Positions 61,060 to 64,000 of a stretch of DNA of 64,000 nt are shown in pieces. Position numbers and translations under genes: made by a program. Position 1 is the stretch's first letter; each line of letters starts with the position of its first letter. Under the pieces are notes generated by a model. It made no database searches and was not told the DNA's origin. It saw nothing but the letters and a program-made list of their open reading frames with translations. The DNA is from Acanthococcus lagerstroemiae. Its lineage: Eukaryota > Arthropoda > Insecta > Hemiptera > Eriococcidae. The stretch spans positions 26,469,626 to 26,533,625 of the forward strand of contig CM063110.1 of assembly GCA_031841125.1 (NCBI GenBank), read 5' to 3'.

Positions 61060-61280
61060 AGGTCCGGTTGGCCGAGTGGATAGCGCGTTGGTCTCGGAAT
61101 CCGGAGGTCCCGGATTCGAGCTCACGTAGCAACTCGCCAGATTTCAACCTAGGCCGGTTTTTCGGCCAGACGGGAAGAGAGCTAAGACAGCCCTAACAGC
61201 CTCCCCGACGTCTCTGAGGTAATACTTGAAAGGGCGGATTCCAGGGCTCGGGTTGAGAGCAAATTAGAAAAGAAGAAACC
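61060..61280 (+). mobile_element. tRNA-derived SINE, copy B, with 11-bp target duplication
   Basis: The head has an A-box TGGCCGAGTGG and a B-box-like GGTCCCGGATTCGAGC. The body shares AACCTAGG and GGTTTTTCGGC with copy A (4438-4638), and the end shares GACGTCTCTGAGGTAAT and GGATTCCAGGGCTCGGGTTG, followed by an A-rich tail. A perfect 11-bp duplication TTTCTTTCCCA flanks it at 61049-61059 and 61281-61291. Confidence 0.92.
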
Positions 61281-61291
61281 TTTCTTTCCCA

Positions 61292-63350
61292 CCCCGATCG
61301 CAGTATATTCTCGAGTAATCATATGCGTACTTATCTTATTCTTATACTCAAAATGCACCACCAACAAGGAGTTCCAGTCATCTCTCGTGGGACCCCGTTA
61401 ATATGCGACAGATTGATACGGATTTGAAAATCATTTTACCTCTTGCCCTGTAAAAATATCGGGAAGAATTCGAAGTATGAAAATGATCGATTACTATTTT
61501 CTGTCCGAATTAACCCTCCTTGCGAATTCGAAAGCTTAAAATTCGAGAGAGCGAATAATACGACGGAAATGGAACACGGTGGCGGTAAATTTAAAACATA
61601 CGTTTCCTGTACGAATGTAATCATCGTGAAGCTCGAATTGACAAAAAACAACTTTTTAATCGCAAATCGAATCAAGACGAGAGTGCGATGAAATTTAAAC
61701 TCGGTTTAACTCAATCGAACCCTGCAGCAACCCCATTCAACATTATCGAGTCGTGTCTAATCTGATTTAACCATAACACGAAAATATACTTTTAAACTGC
61801 CCTTCTTTTTTTTCTTCTCTCTAAAAAATGGGAATAAGTTTCAAAATGTTACTTTTTTTTGCCTTTTATCGCCGATGTCTTTATCACGGGAGTACAATAT
61901 TAGTCTTTATAAATAAAAATACCCTCCACCCTAGGATCGATGGATGATAATTTGAAATATTCCTTTCACACGGTAAAAGTTTAACAAATGAATCTTTATT
62001 GGTTTAACTTCTCCGGAAATATCTTCATCGTCTGATAAGAAAAACGATATGTTGCATGCAAATACCTCTCTTCGCTTTTCTGGCATCCGTGGCGGGGATT
62101 TTATTACCAATTAGCCGGGAACAAATAAGGAAACAAATAAAAAAGAACGGGAAGAGGGGGGTCAATAAATCAGACCTAACGTTCCATCTGGTTAGCCGAT
62201 GAGAAAAAGGAGCTATACCGGAGCAGGAGGCACTTGCCCTCTCCCTCATGAAGCTGGGGGCCCTAATAGCATTCCCCCCAGTTTTAACAAAGGAAATTGT
62301 AGTACTGAGGGCTCCATTACACAAAAAGTTGTATGACCGGGCAAATGAGATGAAGGCCCGTTTTCTTTCAAACCAGAGAAAAAGAAATTGCTAATTTTCT
62401 TCTTAAAAAAATCCGGATGTTTATTGGTAACGAGAAAAAGTCTCATTTTTTGTGACAATTTTGATTACACAGAAAGTCCCAAGCTTCTCTGAAATAGTTT
62501 TCTCTTTATTCATATTGAGTGCCTGTACCTTAAGAAAATTTGAAGCCTCTTTAAGAGGTATATTTTGATGCCTCTCCAAAACCTGTGAAGTCTGAAAAGC
62601 GAGGGGAAGGGAGAAGGGAACTTGAAAACAGTGTCTCCTACAGAGACACGTAATGTAACATTTTACATACTTTCGTACCCTAATAACAAGCTACCTTGCC
62701 ATCGCGGATCACAAGGTAGTAACAGGGTGTTTGCCATTGGGACTGTGCAAATTGTAGAAGCGCTAGTGTAGAATAGGTATTTTTTGATAGGCGAACGGTG
62801 ACTTGTCACTAACGTCTTCTTTTCCCCCGGGAACATGAAAGCTGATGACGCTACACCCACATCATAGAAGTTCAAGGTTTCAGACTGTGAAGCTGCAGAC
62901 TGCAATCACGCAGCAGACTTTGATCAATACAGAACATATTAGAATACATTTCCATTTTCCGTTTAATTAATTCCAAGCGGTAAGCAGAAATCAAACACTC
63001 TACCTTTACAAGACAAATATAAATTCAAAGGACATAAGTCCAACAAATTTCAGGTGAACAAGTTTCAATGAATATGAACTGATAACTGCTGATAATAATA
63101 TTCAAAGAGGGACAGGAATTTTGTTTTGATTCAAATAAAGTTGTATTCTCGCTTCAGAAAATGCACAGTAATGTGTTTTTACTCCTCATTACAATGTTTA
63201 TAAGATGCAATGACATTAGCTTCACGCTCCACTTCTGGTCACACAACGCGTGAAATATTTGTGAACCGTTCGAATGCGAGGAAGATAATCTTTCATTTCA
63301 AAAACAAAACGTGATCTGCCAATTATTTATTCATGTGTTTTTTTAATTCC
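61292..63350. other. Intergenic, nothing recognised
   Basis: About 2 kb of ordinary AT-rich sequence. The frames at 62025-62905 lack any family signature. Confidence 0.4.
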
Positions 63351-63355
63351 GCTAC

Positions 63356-63744
63356 ACGATTATAATAGAAGTTCAAATTCGAGGTTGAAGGCATGTTGAC
63401 AATTTTGGATGATTTCTTGTTCCTGATAACAAAAAGACAAAGAGAAATAGTCAAACGAGAAACGAAATATTTGTGAAAGACGTGAAATAGAATACCCAAA
63501 TTACCACTTACTTAATACTGCTAACATACTTATGAGACATAACTCACATCACATTATTCCTAGGAAAATTTTCTGATAAGAGTACCACAGAATGTTGCAT
63601 GTACTTGGTTCGATTCAAATACATTATACGCTAATTCAACTGAGAACCCATTTCATACAAACAAATAATACACTTACCTCTTCTAAATCCAGTTAATGTC
63701 TTCACTTTCTTTGAGGAAATAGTTCCTTTTGTAGAAAAGTACGA
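63356..63744 (-). other. Possible 3' exons of a gene entering from the right edge
   Basis: On the minus strand, about 63744-63680 is exon-like: acceptor CATGACAG, an open frame with a Lys-rich TISSKKVKTLTGFRR, and donor AGAG|GTAAGT. A second exon-like stretch follows acceptor TTGTTATCAG at about 63424. Joined in frame, the product would end with a TGA near 63375 (TRNHPKLSTCLQPRI). Another frame of the second stretch (NKKSSKIVNMPSTSNLNFYY) is also open but does not fit the donor phase. No family recognised. Confidence 0.25.
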
Positions 63745-64000
63745 ATCGCACAATACTGTCATGAGTAAAATACAAAATCACAAAATAAAACGTAAACAAG
63801 TTACATTTGTAAATTGTAAGCATAACGGAGAGTATACATTCAATAGCATAATAGTAAATCGACTTATTGATATATGGCAGGTTGACAGAGAAGGCAACTG
63901 AGCTATAACTGAACTATGAGCTGTAAACAATTCAGTCATATTTAATGAGAAATGATTATGAAAATTTGATTGCAATAGGGTGTTTGCTTGCAGCGCTCCA

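Noticed and set aside
61063..61125. A tRNA gene
   Set aside because: A- and B-boxes are present but the anticodon and acceptor stems do not pair, and the same head occurs at 4438-4638 with a shared body and target duplications: it is a SINE.

Overview
The window looks like nuclear DNA of an arthropod, most likely an insect. The genes have GT-AG introns, many only 65-100 bases long. The DNA is AT-rich, and the mobile DNA is of animal type: R1-like and RTE-like LINEs, a hAT transposon, tRNA-derived SINEs and MITEs. One gene is an Rsf1-type splicing repressor best known from insects. I cannot name the species.

Six genes can be spliced into intact proteins by reading frame and splice sites. From left to right they are an Rsf1-like RRM/RGG protein (minus, 5906-2574), ribosomal protein S2 (plus, 7374-8559), a PTCD1-like mitochondrial pentatricopeptide protein (plus, 10490-15758, 11 exons), AHI1/jouberin (plus, 16530-25157, 13 exons), the CRL4 substrate receptor DTL/CDT2 (minus, 27580-25302, 9 exons) and the deubiquitinase OTUB1 (plus, 33236-36280, 6 exons). 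A seventh likely gene encodes a secreted 78-residue, eight-cysteine peptide (minus, 53157-52921). Rsf1 and RpS2 diverge from a shared promoter region. AHI1 and DTL converge with 3' ends that appear to overlap. Two promoters carry a motif that fits the gene: an RFX X-box-like palindrome before the ciliary gene AHI1, and an E2F-type site before the S-phase gene DTL.

From about 36.9 kb to the right end the window is gene-poor and full of mobile DNA: a broken RTE-like LINE (38.3-40.8 kb), palindromic MITEs, a 2155-bp hAT element with a perfect 8-bp target duplication (42972-45126), an orphan LINE 3' end (50.4-50.7 kb), an R1 3'-end piece (52.3 kb), a LINE that seems to be interrupted by other DNA (55.2-56.2 kb), a 3-copy tandem repeat (60.5-60.9 kb) and a SINE with an 11-bp target duplication (61.1 kb). 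An R1-like fragment also sits in the last AHI1 intron.

The most unusual signal is a set of degenerate repeat blocks, in introns and between genes, whose words differ (AGTCTTGAA-like, TGGTCAAA-like, GGCAAAATT-like) but whose spacing is about 10, 10.4 or 21 bp, that is one or two turns of the DNA helix. The main word family was seen in only one orientation, whatever the strand of the host gene.
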